Source: Bacteroidales bacterium | Lineage (GTDB): Bacteria > Bacteroidota > Bacteroidia > Bacteroidales > WCHB1-69 | DNA: 64,000 nt | Direction: 5' to 3' | Assembly: GCA_017540505.1 (NCBI GenBank) | Contig: JAFYAW010000014.1 | Span: 1-64,000, forward strand | Part shown: positions 26,615 to 37,892 of the stretch, piece after piece | Layout: each line of letters opens with the position of its first letter | Position numbering within the stretch: the first letter of the stretch is position 1 | The notes under the pieces: generated by a model | The model's database searches: none | The model's input: the letters and a program-made list of their open reading frames with translations, nothing else | What the model was told of the DNA's origin: nothing | Program-made: the position numbers and the translations under genes

Positions 26615-29176
26615 TTAAAGGTCGTTGGATTCAATATTTTCGGATTCGTTTAAAGGCTGCTCCTCCGTAGTCTCGTTCAAGTCTGAGGTCTCGATGTTTT
26701 CGTCCTCAAATTCCTCATCCTCCTGACGCGGCACCACGCACACAGCGGCGATGATGTCATTCTTACGAAGGTCAATCAGTTTGACGCCCTGCGTATTGCG
26801 GCCCAGCACGCGCAGCGAGTCCACATGCAGGCGGATAGCGATGCCGGAGCGGTTAATGATCATCAGGTCATCGTCGTCGGTCACGTCCTTCATGGCAATC
26901 AGCTTGCCGGTCTTTTCCGTAATCTTAATGGTGCTAACACCTTTTCCGCCACGGTGGGTGATGCGGTAATCCTCCAGCAGAGAGCGTTTTCCGAAACCAT
27001 GCTGCGAAACGATGAGCACCGTGCTCCGCGGGTTGTCGATGGCCAGCACGCCCACAATGCGGTCGTTCTCATCGGCCAAGGTCACACCCTTCACGCCGGC
27101 AGCCGTACGTCCCATGGCACGCATCTCCTCATTCTCCCTGAAGCGGATGGCCCGTCCCGAATGGAGTGCCAGCATCATCTCGCTGTTGCCATCCGTGAAA
27201 CGGGCGGCAATCAGACGGTCGCCCTCACGCACATTGATGGCGATGATGCCCTTCTTGCGCGGGTGGGAGTAGGCCTCCAAAGATGTTTTCTTAATGATAC
27301 CCTTTTCGGTACAAAGGAACACGAAATGTTGGGTGATATACTCAGGATCCGTCACCGACTTCAAGTTGATGATAGAGGCAATCTTGTCATCTTCCTCAAT
27401 TTGGAGGATGTTCTGGACAGCACGACCCTTGGAGGTTTTCACGCCCTCCGGAATCTCAAACACACGCAGCCAGAAACATTTACCCTTCTCCGTGAAGAAG
27501 AGCAGATAGTTATGGTTGGTGGCCATATAGAGGTGCTCGATGAAATCCTCATCGCGGGAGCTGCCGCCTTTGGAGCCTTTGCCACCGCGGTTCTGCACAC
27601 GGTACTCGGCCAGCGGGGTGCGCTTGATATAGCCCAAATGGGAAATCGTGATGACAACCTCCTCATCGGCGATGGTGTCTTCAATACGGAATTCGGAAGC
27701 GTCCATCTCAATAGGCGAACGACGGTCGTCGCCATAACGGTTCTTGATGTCCTGAAGCTCACTCTTGATGATTTCCATACGCAAATGCTCGTCGGACAGC
27801 ACATCCTGCAAATATTGGATCAGTTTCAGCAGGTCGGCGTATTCGTTCTGCAGTTTCTCGCGTTCCAGTCCGGTGAGCTGGCGCAGACGCATCTCCACGA
27901 TGGCTCTCGCCTGGGCTTCCGAGAAGTCCCACTTCTCCATCAGTCCGTTCTGGGCCTCCTGCACCGTTTGCGAGGCGCGAATCAGCGCGATAATGTCGTC
28001 CAGAATGTCCAACGCTTTCAGCAGGCCTTCCAGAATATGGGCGCGGGCTTGGGCCTTCTTCAGGTCGAATTGTGCCCGGCGGATCACCACCTGATGACGG
28101 TGTTTCACATATTCCACAATCATATCCTTGAGGTTCAGCGTCATCGGGCGGCCATTCACGAGTGCCACATTGTTGACACTGAACGAAGACTGCAGGGCTG
28201 TCATCTGATACAGCTTGTTGAGGACCACCTCCGGCACAACATCCTTGCGCAGATCATAGACGATGCGGGTGCCGTTGCGCTTGTTGGTCAGGTTCTCAAT
28301 ATTGGTGATGCCCACAATCTTATCCTCCTTCACCAGCTCCACCGTATGCTTGATCATATCGGAAGGATTGACCAGATAGGGCAGCGATGTGACAATGATC
28401 TGGTTTTTGTTCTTATCCGTCTCAATGGTGGCATGGCCGCGCATCACAATACGTCCGCGGCCGGTCTGGAACGCCTCTTGCACGCCCCTATAACCGTAAA
28501 TCTCACATCCGGACGGAAAATCCGGTGCCTTGATATATTGGGAAAGTTCCTCAATGGAAATGTCGTTATTGTCAATGTACGCGCAGATGCCATCACACAC
28601 CTCCCTCAGATTATGAGGTGCCATGTTGGTGGCCATACCGACAGCGATGCCGGATGCGCCGTTCACCAGCAGGTTAGGAATCTTGGAAGGCAGCACGGTC
28701 GGTTCGGGGATGGAGTCGTCGAAGTTGAGGGTCATATCCACCGTATCCTTCTCGATGTCGGCCACCATATCCTCGGCGGATTTGCGGAGGCGTGCCTCCG
28801 TGTAACGCATGGCGGCGGGGCTGTCACCGTCCACGGAACCGAAGTTACCCTGCCCATCCACGAAGGGATAGCGCAAAGACCAGGGCTGAGCCATACGAAC
28901 CATGGCGTCATAGACGGCCATGTCACCATGCGGGTGGTATTTACCCAGCACCTCACCAACGATTCTCGCGGATTTCTTATAGGGTTGGGAAGATATGATG
29001 TTGTTGTCCCACATGGCGTAGATGATACGCCGCTGCACCGGCTTCAGACCATCGCGGACATCCGGCAGCGCACGCGACACGATTACCGACATGGAATAGT
29101 CAATATAGGCGGTCTTCATCTGATTTTCGATGTTGACCTGGACAATTTTCTCTCCTAAAGCTTCTTCTTCTATCAT
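26615..29176 (-). CDS. gyrA: DNA gyrase subunit A
   Basis: The 853-residue protein has the full GyrA core: [55 protein letters not shown] with the catalytic tyrosine, and [19 protein letters not shown]. The C-terminal beta-pinwheel contains a GyrA-box variant [10 protein letters not shown], which separates it from the ParC paralogue at 14031-16745. The C-terminus is acidic ([12 protein letters not shown]). With GyrB, absent here, it introduces negative supercoils. At the position equivalent to E. coli Ser83 there is Met (residue 86, codon 28919-28921), a site linked to quinolone susceptibility. Two TPR genes follow closely. Confidence 0.95.
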   Translation of the reverse strand: MIEEEALGEKIVQVNIENQMKTAYIDYSMSVIVSRALPDVRDGLKPVQRRIIYAMWDNNIISSQPYKKSARIVGEVLGKYHPHGDMAVYDAMVRMAQPWSLRYPFVDGQGNFGSVDGDSPAAMRYTEARLRKSAEDMVADIEKDTVDMTLNFDDSIPEPTVLPSKIPNLLVNGASGIAVGMATNMAPHNLREVCDGICAYIDNNDISIEELSQYIKAPDFPSGCEIYGYRGVQEAFQTGRGRIVMRGHATIETDKNKNQIIVTSLPYLVNPSDMIKHTVELVKEDKIVGITNIENLTNKRNGTRIVYDLRKDVVPEVVLNKLYQMTALQSSFSVNNVALVNGRPMTLNLKDMIVEYVKHRHQVVIRRAQFDLKKAQARAHILEGLLKALDILDDIIALIRASQTVQEAQNGLMEKWDFSEAQARAIVEMRLRQLTGLEREKLQNEYADLLKLIQYLQDVLSDEHLRMEIIKSELQDIKNRYGDDRRSPIEMDASEFRIEDTIADEEVVITISHLGYIKRTPLAEYRVQNRGGKGSKGGSSRDEDFIEHLYMATNHNYLLFFTEKGKCFWLRVFEIPEGVKTSKGRAVQNILQIEEDDKIASIINLKSVTDPEYITQHFVFLCTEKGIIKKTSLEAYSHPRKKGIIAINVREGDRLIAARFTDGNSEMMLALHSGRAIRFRENEEMRAMGRTAAGVKGVTLADENDRIVGVLAIDNPRSTVLIVSQHGFGKRSLLEDYRITHRGGKGVSTIKITEKTGKLIAMKDVTDDDDLMIINRSGIAIRLHVDSLRVLGRNTQGVKLIDLRKNDIIAAVCVVPRQEDEEFEDENIETSDLNETTEEQPLNESENIESNDL

Positions 29177-29368
29177 CTTATCGTTTTTCTTTTAGTCTAA
29201 AAAACTATGTTTTAATTAGTTACAATTATTCAAAATAATGCACGAAAATACGAAAAAAATTCGTTTCCACGTCATTTTTTTGGCACTTTTTTTGCACATG
29301 TGGCAACCTTAAGCAGAAGCGGGCAAGTCATCGCACAACGAAGTTCCTGTCCGTTAGAAATTAAATTG

Positions 29369-29376
29369 TATTTTTG
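29369..29376 (+). promoter_or_regulatory. Bacteroidota -7 box of clpC
   Basis: TATTTTTG lies 17 bp upstream of the clpC ATG at 29394, so the leader is very short. Confidence 0.65.
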
Positions 29377-29393
29377 CCGCAAATTTTTCACAG

Positions 29394-31937
29394 ATGGAAA
29401 TCAAGTATTCAGACGAGATGCGCTATGCCTTGGAAGAGGCACGGAACATAGCCGTATATTACCATTCCCCCAACATCGGCACCGAGCATGTCATGGTGGC
29501 GATTCTGCGATTCCCCGGGGAGAGCATGACCAAAACCTTGTTCAACATTTACCGTGTGGACATGGATGTGCTTCGCACCAAGATTGAGGAATTGATTGAA
29601 AATAACGAACACAAGACCGAGACAACGCCCGAGACCATCCGGATGAACGTCCAGACGGACAACACCTTGCGATTATCATACCTCATCTCCAAGGAGTACC
29701 GGAGCGAGACGGTGGAGGCGTATCATTTCATCTTAGCCATTCTCCGTGACGGGCGCAACGATTCCGCCAACGTGGTGAAGATGTTCCTGACGCGCGCCGG
29801 ACTCTCCTACACATCCTTCGCCTCGGAGGTGAAGAAGGAGTTGAACATGGAGTCGGGCCGTACGGAGGCGATTATGGACCAGGGCGATGAAATGGAGGAG
29901 GAGGACGACCGTCGGACGACCACCCGTGCCGGCAAGCCGGGCGGGAAAGGCTCCGCTACGCCCATGTTGGACAGTTTCGGCAAAGACCTGACCAAATTCG
30001 CCGCCGAGGGCAAGCTGGACCCCGTGGTGGGACGGCAGAAGGAGCTGGAGCGCATCGCCCAGATTCTCAGCCGGCGGAAAAAGAACAACCCCGTGCTCAT
30101 CGGCGAGCCCGGTGTGGGCAAGTCCGCCGTAGCGGAAGGCCTTGCTATGAACATCGTGAAAGGGAAAGTGTCGCGCACGCTCATGAACAAGCGCGTCATC
30201 AGCTTGGACATGGCCTCCATTGTAGCCGGAACCAAATACCGCGGCCAGTTTGAGGAGCGGGTCAAGACCATCCTGACAGAGATCGAAAAGAACCCCGATG
30301 TCATCCTGTTCATTGACGAACTTCACACGATGGTGGGAGCCGGAAACGCGCCGGGCAGCATGGACGCCTCCAACCTGTTCAAGCCCGCGCTCGCCCGCGG
30401 CGAGATGCAGTGCATCGGTGCCACCACATTGGACGAGTATCGCGAATTCATCGAGAAAGACGGAGCCTTAGAGCGCCGTTTCCAGAAAATCATCCTCGAG
30501 CCCACCACACCGGAGGAGACCATTGAAATCCTCCACAATATCAAGGACAAATACGAAGACCACCATATTGTGCGCTACAGCGACGAAGCCGTGAAAGCCT
30601 GCGTCACCCTGTCGAACCGCTACATCACAGACCGCTGCCTGCCTGACAAAGCCATTGATGCTTTGGACGAAGCCGGAGCACGGATGCACATCCAGAACAT
30701 CCACGTCCCACCTGAGATCTTAAAAGCGGAAAAGGATATTGCCGAATTCGAGCAACTGAAATCGCAGGCCATCAAAGAGCAGCAGTACAACGCCGCCGCC
30801 GGCTACCGAGACCAGATCAAGCAGCTAGAGACCAGCCTTTCCAACCTCAAAAAAGAGTGGGAAAAGCAGTCTGACCTGGAACGCCCCACCGTCACGGAGG
30901 ACACTGTGGCGGAGGTCATCGCCATGATGACGGGCGTGCCCACCCAGCGCATCGCCAAAAACGAGGGGGAACGCCTCATGAAGATGGCAGACGAGCTCCA
31001 AGGCAAGGTCATCGGCCAGGACGACGCCATCATCAAGATCTCAAAATCCATCCGACGCAACCGTGCGGGTCTGAAAGACCCCAACCGGCCCATCGGATCG
31101 TTCATTTTCTTAGGTCCCACGGGTGTGGGTAAGACCTATTTGGCCAAGATTTTGGCGGAATACCTCTTCGACTCTCAGGACGCCATCATCCGTATCGACA
31201 TGAGCGAGTATATGGAGAAGCATACCGTATCGCGGCTCATCGGTGCGCCTCCGGGCTACGTGGGCTACGAAGAGGGCGGCCAGCTGACCGAAAAGGTGCG
31301 CCGGAAGCCCTACTCCATCGTACTGTTGGATGAAATCGAGAAGGCGCATCCCGACGTGTATAATGTTCTACTGCAGGTGCTGGACGAGGGCATGCTCACC
31401 GACGGTATGGGACGGAAAGTGGATTTCAAGAACACCATCCTCATCATGACCTCCAACATCGGCACGCGCGAGCTGAAGGACTTCGGCACGGGCGTGGGAT
31501 TCAGCACGGAGGCCACCAAGGCCGCCCAGAACAAAGTGGAGCAGGGCATCTTAGAGAAGGCCCTGAAGACCACCTTCTCTCCGGAATTCCTCAACCGTGT
31601 GGACGATGTCATCTACTTCAACAGCCTCAACAAGGAGGACATCCTGAAAATCATCGACATCGAACTCTTGAAAGTCCTGCGCCGTGTGGTGGCTTTGGGC
31701 ATTGACATCCATGTGACCGACAAGGCCAAGCAGTACATTGCCGAGACCGGCTGGGATCCCAACTACGGGGCCAGACCGTTGCGCCGCGCCATCCAGAAGC
31801 ACGTGGAAGACCTTTTGGCGGAAGAGATCCTGAACCAGTCATTGCCGCAGGGCACAGTGGCGGACTTGGACTATGACGATCTGCTGGACCAGATGGTGCT
31901 CCTCAACAAAAAGGCCATTACCGAAGAAACCGAATAA
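29394..31937 (+). CDS. clpC: ATP-dependent Clp protease ATP-binding subunit ClpC
   Basis: This 847-residue Hsp100 protein has an N-terminal double-repeat domain (residues about 1-145), then AAA1 with Walker [16 protein letters not shown] near 237 and [12 protein letters not shown] short UVR-like coiled insert ([21 protein letters not shown]) around 455-490 is the ClpC rather than ClpB arrangement. AAA2 has Walker [16 protein letters not shown] near 573, [12 protein letters not shown] and the C-terminal [10 protein letters not shown] box. It unfolds substrates for ClpP, which is encoded nearby at 34653. The KdsC-like gene follows by 11 bp. Confidence 0.93.
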   Translation: MEIKYSDEMRYALEEARNIAVYYHSPNIGTEHVMVAILRFPGESMTKTLFNIYRVDMDVLRTKIEELIENNEHKTETTPETIRMNVQTDNTLRLSYLISKEYRSETVEAYHFILAILRDGRNDSANVVKMFLTRAGLSYTSFASEVKKELNMESGRTEAIMDQGDEMEEEDDRRTTTRAGKPGGKGSATPMLDSFGKDLTKFAAEGKLDPVVGRQKELERIAQILSRRKKNNPVLIGEPGVGKSAVAEGLAMNIVKGKVSRTLMNKRVISLDMASIVAGTKYRGQFEERVKTILTEIEKNPDVILFIDELHTMVGAGNAPGSMDASNLFKPALARGEMQCIGATTLDEYREFIEKDGALERRFQKIILEPTTPEETIEILHNIKDKYEDHHIVRYSDEAVKACVTLSNRYITDRCLPDKAIDALDEAGARMHIQNIHVPPEILKAEKDIAEFEQLKSQAIKEQQYNAAAGYRDQIKQLETSLSNLKKEWEKQSDLERPTVTEDTVAEVIAMMTGVPTQRIAKNEGERLMKMADELQGKVIGQDDAIIKISKSIRRNRAGLKDPNRPIGSFIFLGPTGVGKTYLAKILAEYLFDSQDAIIRIDMSEYMEKHTVSRLIGAPPGYVGYEEGGQLTEKVRRKPYSIVLLDEIEKAHPDVYNVLLQVLDEGMLTDGMGRKVDFKNTILIMTSNIGTRELKDFGTGVGFSTEATKAAQNKVEQGILEKALKTTFSPEFLNRVDDVIYFNSLNKEDILKIIDIELLKVLRRVVALGIDIHVTDKAKQYIAETGWDPNYGARPLRRAIQKHVEDLLAEEILNQSLPQGTVADLDYDDLLDQMVLLNKKAITEETE

Positions 31938-31948
31938 ACGACAACATC

Positions 31949-32467
31949 ATGGACCTCAACCCCAAATTCCAACCCATCACCACCTTCATCTTCGATTTCG
32001 ACGGGGTGCTTTCCGACGGCAAGATTTATGTGCAGCACGACGGCGAACAGGTGCGTGCCACCAGCGTGAAAGACGGCTACGCCCTCCAGTACGCCCTGCG
32101 CAAAGGATACCACATTGCCGTCATCTCTGGCGGTTACGCCGAATCCATGAAGCTGCGCTACAAGGACTTCCCCGGCATGGAGATGTTCCTGAAAACCCAC
32201 GACAAGGTGAAGATGTTCCATGAATACATGGCTCTCCACAACCTCTCTCCGCAAGAGATTCTTGTGATGGGGGACGACATTCCCGACTACAAGATGATGC
32301 AACTGGCGGGCATGAAATGCTGTCCGTCGGACGCCGCCACGGAAATCAAAGGGATTGCCGACTACATCTCCCCGTATCCCGGCGGCGGCGGGGCCGTACG
32401 CGACGTGATTGAGACCGTTCTACGCTTGCACGGGAAGTGGTTTGAGGAAGACGCATGCCTGTGGTAA
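31949..32467 (+). CDS. kdsC: KdsC-like HAD phosphatase (KDO 8-phosphate phosphatase family)
   Basis: The 172-residue protein is a short, cap-less HAD hydrolase. Motif I is FDFDGVLSDGKIYV with the nucleophile aspartate, motif II is AVISGGYAESM, and motif IV is GDDIPDYKMM. Length and motif spacing match KdsC, which releases phosphate from 3-deoxy-D-manno-octulosonate 8-phosphate in lipopolysaccharide core synthesis. Related HADs of other specificity cannot be excluded. It is the second gene after clpC. Confidence 0.85.
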   Translation: MDLNPKFQPITTFIFDFDGVLSDGKIYVQHDGEQVRATSVKDGYALQYALRKGYHIAVISGGYAESMKLRYKDFPGMEMFLKTHDKVKMFHEYMALHNLSPQEILVMGDDIPDYKMMQLAGMKCCPSDAATEIKGIADYISPYPGGGGAVRDVIETVLRLHGKWFEEDACLW

Positions 32468-32539
32468 TAACTATATTAGCAAGACAAAAATAATTAATAG
32501 CAAACGACTAAACTTCAACATTGTACTATCCTCTTTCCC

Positions 32540-32568
32540 ACTCTAAACTCTTAACTCTAAACTTTAAA
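32540..32568. repeat. 7-mer tandem words upstream of the DnaJ/TerB gene
   Basis: Four 7-base words (ACTCTAA, ACTCTTA, ACTCTAA, ACTTTAA) end five bases before the ATG at 32574. They belong to the family at 3587-3616 and 23936-23970. Confidence 0.7.
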
Positions 32569-32573
32569 TTCCT

Positions 32574-33392
32574 ATGGGCTGTTCATTTAGCATTATTCTG
32601 GCAATTTTAGGTTACATATACGGTGGCCTTGGTGGAGCTTTGGGCGGTTTTCTGTTTGGAGCTTTCATTGATGCCATCATCAACCGGATTGGCGGCAAGA
32701 AGAGCAGGGCCCAGCATTACTACAAGCCCCAGGATTTCACGGACGACAAGCTGATTCTGGCCGCCTACGTGGCCAAGGCCGACAACAACCGACTGCTGCG
32801 TTCTGAGATGGAGTACGTGCGGCAGTTCCTTCTTAAAGACCTTGGCAGCTCCGCTGTCCAGTCCGCCATGCTGCGTTTCCGCGACATTTTGAATTCCGAC
32901 ATTGACATCGCCAACGTGTGTGCCGACCTCCGCCAGCACGCCACCATATACGAGAAACTGATTATCCTGCAGTTTCTCTTCGGCTTCGCCCAAGCAGACG
33001 GTTCCATGCGTCAGGAGGAGCTGGATGCCATCCAGCACATTTCCGACCTTTGCGGCATTCCCCGCAGCACCTTCGAATCGCTCAAGTCGATGTTTGTGGG
33101 CAGTTCCTATTACGGTGGTGGTTACTACGATCAACAGCAATATGGTGGAAGCTCATCATCGTCTTCCTCCTACTCCACCCGCACGGCCACCGATAACGAC
33201 TACCGCATTTTGGAAGTGTCGCCCGACGCCAGTGACGAAGAGGTGAAGAAAGCCTACCGTGCCGCCGCCAAGAAGCACCATCCCGACAAGGTGAGCCACC
33301 TGGGCGAGGATGTTCGCAAGGCCGCCGAAGTGAAATTCGCGCAAGTGAACGAAGCTTACGAACGCATCAAGAAAGCGCGGGGAATGAATTAA
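32574..33392 (+). CDS. DjlA-like protein: membrane anchor, TerB domain and J domain
   Basis: The 272-residue protein opens with a glycine-rich hydrophobic segment (IILAILGYIYGGLGGALGGFLFGAF). A TerB-like helical domain spans about 55-165 (DKLILAAYVAKADNNRLLRSEMEYV, LQFLFGFAQADGSMRQEELDAI). After a Tyr/Ser-rich linker comes a C-terminal J domain (DYRILEVSPDASDEEVKKAYRAA, then KKHHPDKVSHLG with the HPD motif). It should stimulate a DnaK ATPase at the membrane, as DjlA does. It is probably in its own unit and is convergent with clpX. Confidence 0.88.
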   Translation: MGCSFSIILAILGYIYGGLGGALGGFLFGAFIDAIINRIGGKKSRAQHYYKPQDFTDDKLILAAYVAKADNNRLLRSEMEYVRQFLLKDLGSSAVQSAMLRFRDILNSDIDIANVCADLRQHATIYEKLIILQFLFGFAQADGSMRQEELDAIQHISDLCGIPRSTFESLKSMFVGSSYYGGGYYDQQQYGGSSSSSSSYSTRTATDNDYRILEVSPDASDEEVKKAYRAAAKKHHPDKVSHLGEDVRKAAEVKFAQVNEAYERIKKARGMN

Positions 33393-33408
33393 TGCCACAC
33401 AGTGATTC

Positions 33409-34650
33409 CTATTCCGGAAGCGTGGCGAAAATGGAATTCTCGAACTGCTGCTGCGCATAGTCGCGGGTGAGCACCATTTTCGTCTTATGGATGCTGGGAA
33501 AATCATACATGGCGTCCGTCATGATCTTCTCCACGATGGCGCGGAGCCCACGGGCTCCCAACTTGAGTTCTACGGCCTTCTCCACAATGTAGTCCAAGGC
33601 CTCATCCTCAAAATGCAGTTCTATGCCATCCATCTTGAAAAGCTTCACATACTGCTTCACCAACGCATTCTTGGGTTGCGTCAGAATCTGCTTAAGGGCT
33701 TTGCTGTCAAGCGGATGCAAGGATGTAATGACGGGGAAACGTCCGCACAACTCCGGAATAAGGCCGAACTGTCGGATATCCTGTGCAGACACATATTGCA
33801 ACATATCGGAAGAGTCAAAGTGGCGGCTCTGCGTATTGTAGCCGATCACCTTCGTATTAAGACGCTCACCGATAATCTGTTCCAAGTTATTGAAAGCCCC
33901 ACTGCCCACGAAAAGGATGTTCTGGGTGTTGACCTGTATGAACTGCTGCTCGGGATGTTTTCGTCCCCCTTGCGGCGGCACATTCACAATGGAGCCTTCC
34001 AGCAATTTCAGCAAAGACTGCTGCACCCCCTCACCGCTCACATCGCGGGTGATGGATGGATTTTCAGAACCTTTGCGGGCTATTTTGTCAATTTCATCAA
34101 TGAAAACGATGCCACGCTCAGCCTTGGCCACATCGTAATCCGCAGCCTGCAACAGGCGCGACAGGATGCTTTCCACATCCTCGCCCACGTAGCCTGCCTG
34201 CGTAAAGACCGTAGCATCAGCAATGCAGAACGGAACCTCCAACATACGTGCAATCGTTCTGGCTAACAAAGTCTTGCCCGTACCTGTATCACCAATAAGC
34301 AGAATGTTGGATTTCTCAATCTCCACCTCCGCATCCTCACCGGTGGAGGGCTGCATCAGTCGCTTGTAATGGTTGTACACGGCCACCGACAACACCTTCT
34401 TGGCCTCCTCCTGCCCGATAACATAATCATCCAGCCGCTCCTTGATCTCGTGCGGCTTCATCAGCTTGATTTTTACGGAAGAGTTTTTCCGACTATCTTT
34501 TTCCAGCTCCACATCGTGCATGATTTTCGTAACGGCACGCACGCAGTCGCCGCATATCATGCCATTCAGCCCCGCAATGAGAAACTCATCCTCGGGGATA
34601 GGAAGGCCGCAAAAGCTGCAAATCCTTTCGGTATTCTTCGCTTTCGCCAT
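33409..34650 (-). CDS. clpX: ATP-dependent Clp protease ATP-binding subunit ClpX
   Basis: The 413-residue protein begins with the C4 zinc finger (C11-x2-C14 and C33-x2-C36). The AAA domain has [15 protein letters not shown], the [20 protein letters not shown] pore-associated block, [14 protein letters not shown], and the sensor region with [12 protein letters not shown]. It unfolds tagged proteins and feeds them to ClpP. It follows clpP by 2 bp, so clpP-clpX form one unit, with tig upstream. Confidence 0.96.
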   Translation of the reverse strand: MAKAKNTERICSFCGLPIPEDEFLIAGLNGMICGDCVRAVTKIMHDVELEKDSRKNSSVKIKLMKPHEIKERLDDYVIGQEEAKKVLSVAVYNHYKRLMQPSTGEDAEVEIEKSNILLIGDTGTGKTLLARTIARMLEVPFCIADATVFTQAGYVGEDVESILSRLLQAADYDVAKAERGIVFIDEIDKIARKGSENPSITRDVSGEGVQQSLLKLLEGSIVNVPPQGGRKHPEQQFIQVNTQNILFVGSGAFNNLEQIIGERLNTKVIGYNTQSRHFDSSDMLQYVSAQDIRQFGLIPELCGRFPVITSLHPLDSKALKQILTQPKNALVKQYVKLFKMDGIELHFEDEALDYIVEKAVELKLGARGLRAIVEKIMTDAMYDFPSIHKTKMVLTRDYAQQQFENSIFATLPE

Positions 34651-34652
34651 GA

Positions 34653-35324
34653 TTATTTGCGGTCGTGGGAGAGCACCTGGTCAATCAGGCCATATTCTTT
34701 GGCTTCGGAGGCGATCATCCAGTGGTCACGGTCGCAATCGTTCCAGACCTGGTCGAAGTCCTTGCCGGAGTGCTGGGCGATGATTTCGTAGAGTTCCTTT
34801 TTTATCTTCATGATCTCCTGGGCTTCGATCTCGATATCGGAGGCCTGGCCTTGGGCACCGCCCATCGGCTGGTGGATCATGACGCGGGAGTGCGGCAGGG
34901 CGAAGCGCTTGCCCTTGGCACCGGCGCACAGCAGTACGGCAGCCATGGAAGCGGCCATGCCCGTACAGATGGTGGACACGTCCGGCTTCAGATACTGCAT
35001 GGTGTCATAGATGCCCAAACCGGCATACACCTGACCGCCAGGGCTGTTCAGGTAAATCTGGATGTCACGGGTGGAATCCTGCGACTCCAAAAAGAGCAGC
35101 TGGGCTTGGATGATGTTGGCCACATCGTCGTCAATCGGCACGCCGAGGAAGATGATGCGGTCTTTCATCAGTCGGGAGAAGACATCCAATTGGGTGATGT
35201 TCATCGGACGCTCCTCAATGATATACGGGGTGATATAATTGCGGGCAATCGAGACATAGCGGTCCATCTTCAGACTGCTGATGCCATGCTGTTTTAATGC
35301 GTAATTGCGAAACTCGTTTTGCAT
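34653..35324 (-). CDS. clpP: ATP-dependent Clp protease proteolytic subunit ClpP
   Basis: The 223-residue serine protease has the conserved blocks [50 protein letters not shown] with the catalytic serine, and [18 protein letters not shown] with the catalytic histidine. It forms the proteolytic barrel used by both ClpX and ClpC of this window. It lies between tig (8 bp upstream) and clpX (2 bp downstream), the classic tig-clpP-clpX order. Confidence 0.96.
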   Translation of the reverse strand: MQNEFRNYALKQHGISSLKMDRYVSIARNYITPYIIEERPMNITQLDVFSRLMKDRIIFLGVPIDDDVANIIQAQLLFLESQDSTRDIQIYLNSPGGQVYAGLGIYDTMQYLKPDVSTICTGMAASMAAVLLCAGAKGKRFALPHSRVMIHQPMGGAQGQASDIEIEAQEIMKIKKELYEIIAQHSGKDFDQVWNDCDRDHWMIASEAKEYGLIDQVLSHDRK

Positions 35325-35332
35325 CGTTCGGA

Positions 35333-36826
35333 TTATTCGTTGTCTTTTTTGGTGGTTTTGCGGGTCGTTTTCTTTGCTTTGGGAGCCTCTTCCGTCTTAT
35401 CGGTGTCCGTCGCAGCCTTCTTGGTCGATTTCTTCTTCGGCGTCTCCTTCGCCTCTTGCGTCTTGCCCTTCTGACGCTCCGTCAGCATGGCCACATACGC
35501 CTTGATGTCGCCTTCCTGGTGGTCTATATTGAGATTGGAACGGAGCAGTTCGGTCAGTTTCTCGTCATAAAGCAGGTCATACACACTCTTGACATACTCC
35601 TTATTCTCCATCGTCTGCTTCACCAGTTCCTCCACACGGTCCTTGACATCCTCTGCATTGAAGTTGCCGAAGTAGTTCTTAATGTAATAGTTACGGAAAT
35701 ACTCCTTGATATCATCGATGGTCACGTTCACATTCTCGCCCTCCACAATCCGGGTTTCCAGAATCTGCCATTGGAACGCACGCTTGTAGTCATTGTATTT
35801 CTCATCCAATTGCTCGGCGGTCATATCCTTCTGGGTCAGCAGGATGTAACGTTTGATGAAATCGTCCGGCAGATCCACCTTCACATTGTCAATCAGCATC
35901 TCAATCGCGTCGTTCATGAACTGGCGGTTGAGTTCGGGCTGGTACTGGTCGAGAACCACCTTGTCGGCGGCGGCGTTGAGTTCGGCCTCGCTGTTGACAG
36001 AGCCATCGGGGAAGGCTTTCTTGAAGAATTCCTCGTTGAGTTCGGCGGGCACGATGCGACCGATGTGCTTGATCGTCACCTTGAACTTGTAGTCATTGTC
36101 AGCCTCCAACTCCTTCGGGTCGTTGAGTTTGAGGAAGCGGGCGAGGACACCATCGTTGACGAATGCCTTGCGCAGGGAAAGCATGATGGATTCGCCGCTC
36201 TTTTTGCCGATAAATTTCTTGCGGGCATCCTCTTTCAAATCGTGGATGAAGAAGAAGCCATCCTTGTCATCGCCGTATGAGACGGACACGCTGTCATTCT
36301 CCTCGATGGTTTCCGGCGTAATGTAGTTGCCATGACGTTCGCGGAGCTGGCCAATATAGCCCTGACGGTCCTCATCGGTGGGCAGGATCTTGAAATCCAC
36401 CACCTTGGGCAGCTTGGCATAGTCGATCTTCACATCGGGAGCCAGCGCATACTCGTAGGCGAACACGAAGTTGTCGGCGTTGTCGAAGTCCACAGAAGAT
36501 TCAGACTCAATCGGAAGGGGTTCGAAGATGTATTTCACCTCGTTTTCCTTCATGAAGAGGTCCATATTGGTGTTGACGAGGTTGTCAATCTCCTGGGCCA
36601 GAATGGCTTTGCCGTACATCTTGCGGATCATGCCCATCGGCGCGTTGCCGGCACGGAAACCGGGCACCTGAGCGGTACGGCGCTGTCTCTTCAAAGCAGC
36701 CTCCACCGAAGCCTCATAATCTTCCTTCTTGATTTCAAATACGACCTTCTGGATCTGGCCGGGCACGTTTTCGTGCTTTGTAACAATTCTTTGGACTGTT
36801 TTGGAATCGTCGTTCTTCGTAGTCAT
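35333..36826 (-). CDS. tig: Trigger factor (ribosome-associated chaperone)
   Basis: The protein is 497 residues, longer than the usual 430-450. The N-terminal ribosome-binding signature is [21 protein letters not shown]. The central domain is degenerate as an FKBP-type isomerase ([24 protein letters not shown]). A long helical C-terminal chaperone domain follows. The extra length is a lysine/threonine/alanine-rich tail after about residue 455 ([30 protein letters not shown]). Such basic tails are seen in Bacteroidota trigger factors and may help ribosome contact; that role is inference. It is the first gene of the tig-clpP-clpX unit. Confidence 0.92.
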   Translation of the reverse strand: MTTKNDDSKTVQRIVTKHENVPGQIQKVVFEIKKEDYEASVEAALKRQRRTAQVPGFRAGNAPMGMIRKMYGKAILAQEIDNLVNTNMDLFMKENEVKYIFEPLPIESESSVDFDNADNFVFAYEYALAPDVKIDYAKLPKVVDFKILPTDEDRQGYIGQLRERHGNYITPETIEENDSVSVSYGDDKDGFFFIHDLKEDARKKFIGKKSGESIMLSLRKAFVNDGVLARFLKLNDPKELEADNDYKFKVTIKHIGRIVPAELNEEFFKKAFPDGSVNSEAELNAAADKVVLDQYQPELNRQFMNDAIEMLIDNVKVDLPDDFIKRYILLTQKDMTAEQLDEKYNDYKRAFQWQILETRIVEGENVNVTIDDIKEYFRNYYIKNYFGNFNAEDVKDRVEELVKQTMENKEYVKSVYDLLYDEKLTELLRSNLNIDHQEGDIKAYVAMLTERQKGKTQEAKETPKKKSTKKAATDTDKTEEAPKAKKTTRKTTKKDNE

Positions 36827-36852
36827 CTATCGGTAATTTTATAATTATTCAT

Positions 36853-36893
36853 AAAACAAAAGACATACAGCGCCTTTACGGTGTTGCATGTCT
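36853..36893 (-). terminator. Rho-independent terminator after secG
   Basis: On the minus strand AGACATGC and its partner ATGTCT enclose an imperfect stem, followed by TTTTGTTTT. It lies 24 bp after the secG stop codon and just upstream of tig. Confidence 0.65.
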
Positions 36894-36916
36894 GTTCTTT
36901 TCCCGTGAAAGGAAAA

Positions 36917-37210
36917 TTATTCTTCCGCGTTGTCGCCGGCGGTCTGTTCGGTCTGAACCTGATTGTCCATACGGGTGGAATTCACCTCGCTTTTGGAGAG
37001 GAAAGCGCAGACGAAGCAGAGCACCATGATGAAGGCAGCCACGCCCCAGGTTGTCTTCTCCAACACATCCGCAGTTTTGCGGACACCCATAATCTGGTTG
37101 GAGGAAGCGAAGTTGGAGGCCAAACCGCCACCCTTAGAGTTTTGAATCAATATTACAAATGCCAAAACGACACAAGCCAAAATGATTAATACTACACAAA
37201 GTGAGAACAT
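36917..37210 (-). CDS. secG: Preprotein translocase subunit SecG
   Basis: The 97-residue protein has two transmembrane helices (LCVVLIILACVVLAFVILIQ and TTWGVAAFIMVLCFVCAFL) joined by the SecG loop NSKGGGLASNFASSNQIMGVRKT. A short acidic cytoplasmic or periplasmic tail follows. SecG assists SecYEG export. It is the last gene of the sigma-54 activator - lptE - TPR - secG operon, an arrangement characteristic of Bacteroidota. Confidence 0.95.
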   Translation of the reverse strand: MFSLCVVLIILACVVLAFVILIQNSKGGGLASNFASSNQIMGVRKTADVLEKTTWGVAAFIMVLCFVCAFLSKSEVNSTRMDNQVQTEQTAGDNAEE

Positions 37211-37244
37211 CTGTTTCTATTTTTTATGTTTATACTATAAATTA

Positions 37245-37859
37245 TTATGCCTCGTTAGAAGCCTGTTCTTGCAGACTTTTTATTCGGGCTGCAAAATAAC
37301 AACTTTTTTCTGGAAAATGCAACTTTAAAATTTCAAACATCTGGACCGCCTTCTCCACACACCCCTGTTCAGCGTATATATTTGCTAATGTTTCACTTAC
37401 AATATTCGGATCCTCTTCCAGACTGGCCTCGCCATAGTTCGCTTCCGCATCATGGGTTTCTGGTGAATAGATTATTTTCGGAGCATCCTTTGAAAATTTT
37501 GCAATCAGCTGGTCAATAAGTTCCTGCCGGTCCTCATGATGTTCGGCATGGTGTTTCACGAACACGGGTTGGAGGTCGTCGTCTGCGCTGGCAACATCGG
37601 GTGCCACCGTCAGCACGGGCTTGTCCTTCTTGATCGGGATGACCGGTGTGGCGAGCAGCACGCACTGGTGGAAGCGGGCCCTGTCGAAGATGGTGAGCAG
37701 GAGCCTCGAACGGGAGCGTCCCCGACCCGGCTGCAGCTTCAGCTGAAACATGTTCAGAAACGACGATGCGGGAAAACGTTTCTGAAGGTCCGCCAAGCGC
37801 TCCACCGCCTGATCAGCATCTTTAACTTCCACAAAATCGCTAAAATAAATCTTCTCCAT
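37245..37859 (-). CDS. Conserved TPR-like protein of the lptE-secG operon
   Basis: The 204-residue protein has no signal peptide. Its C-terminal third resembles a TPR pair (VSETLANIYAEQGCVEKAVQMFEILKLHFPEKSCYFAARI). The N-terminal part has a helical segment (DADQAVERLADLQKRFPASS) and a basic stretch GRGRSRSRLL. A related gene occupies this position in many Bacteroidota operons; its function is not known. A link to envelope biogenesis or secretion is suggested only by its neighbours lptE and secG. Confidence 0.7.
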   Translation of the reverse strand: MEKIYFSDFVEVKDADQAVERLADLQKRFPASSFLNMFQLKLQPGRGRSRSRLLLTIFDRARFHQCVLLATPVIPIKKDKPVLTVAPDVASADDDLQPVFVKHHAEHHEDRQELIDQLIAKFSKDAPKIIYSPETHDAEANYGEASLEEDPNIVSETLANIYAEQGCVEKAVQMFEILKLHFPEKSCYFAARIKSLQEQASNEA

Positions 37860-37892
37860 ACTATAAAATATCGTAACACTATTGACAAAAAA

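Noticed and set aside
26825..29158. Long open frame on the plus strand opposite gyrA, and similar long frames opposite parC (15054-17060) and the beta-helix gene (4266-5981)
   Set aside because: They are antisense shadows of well-supported genes, with His/Val/Gln-rich composition and no family resemblance.
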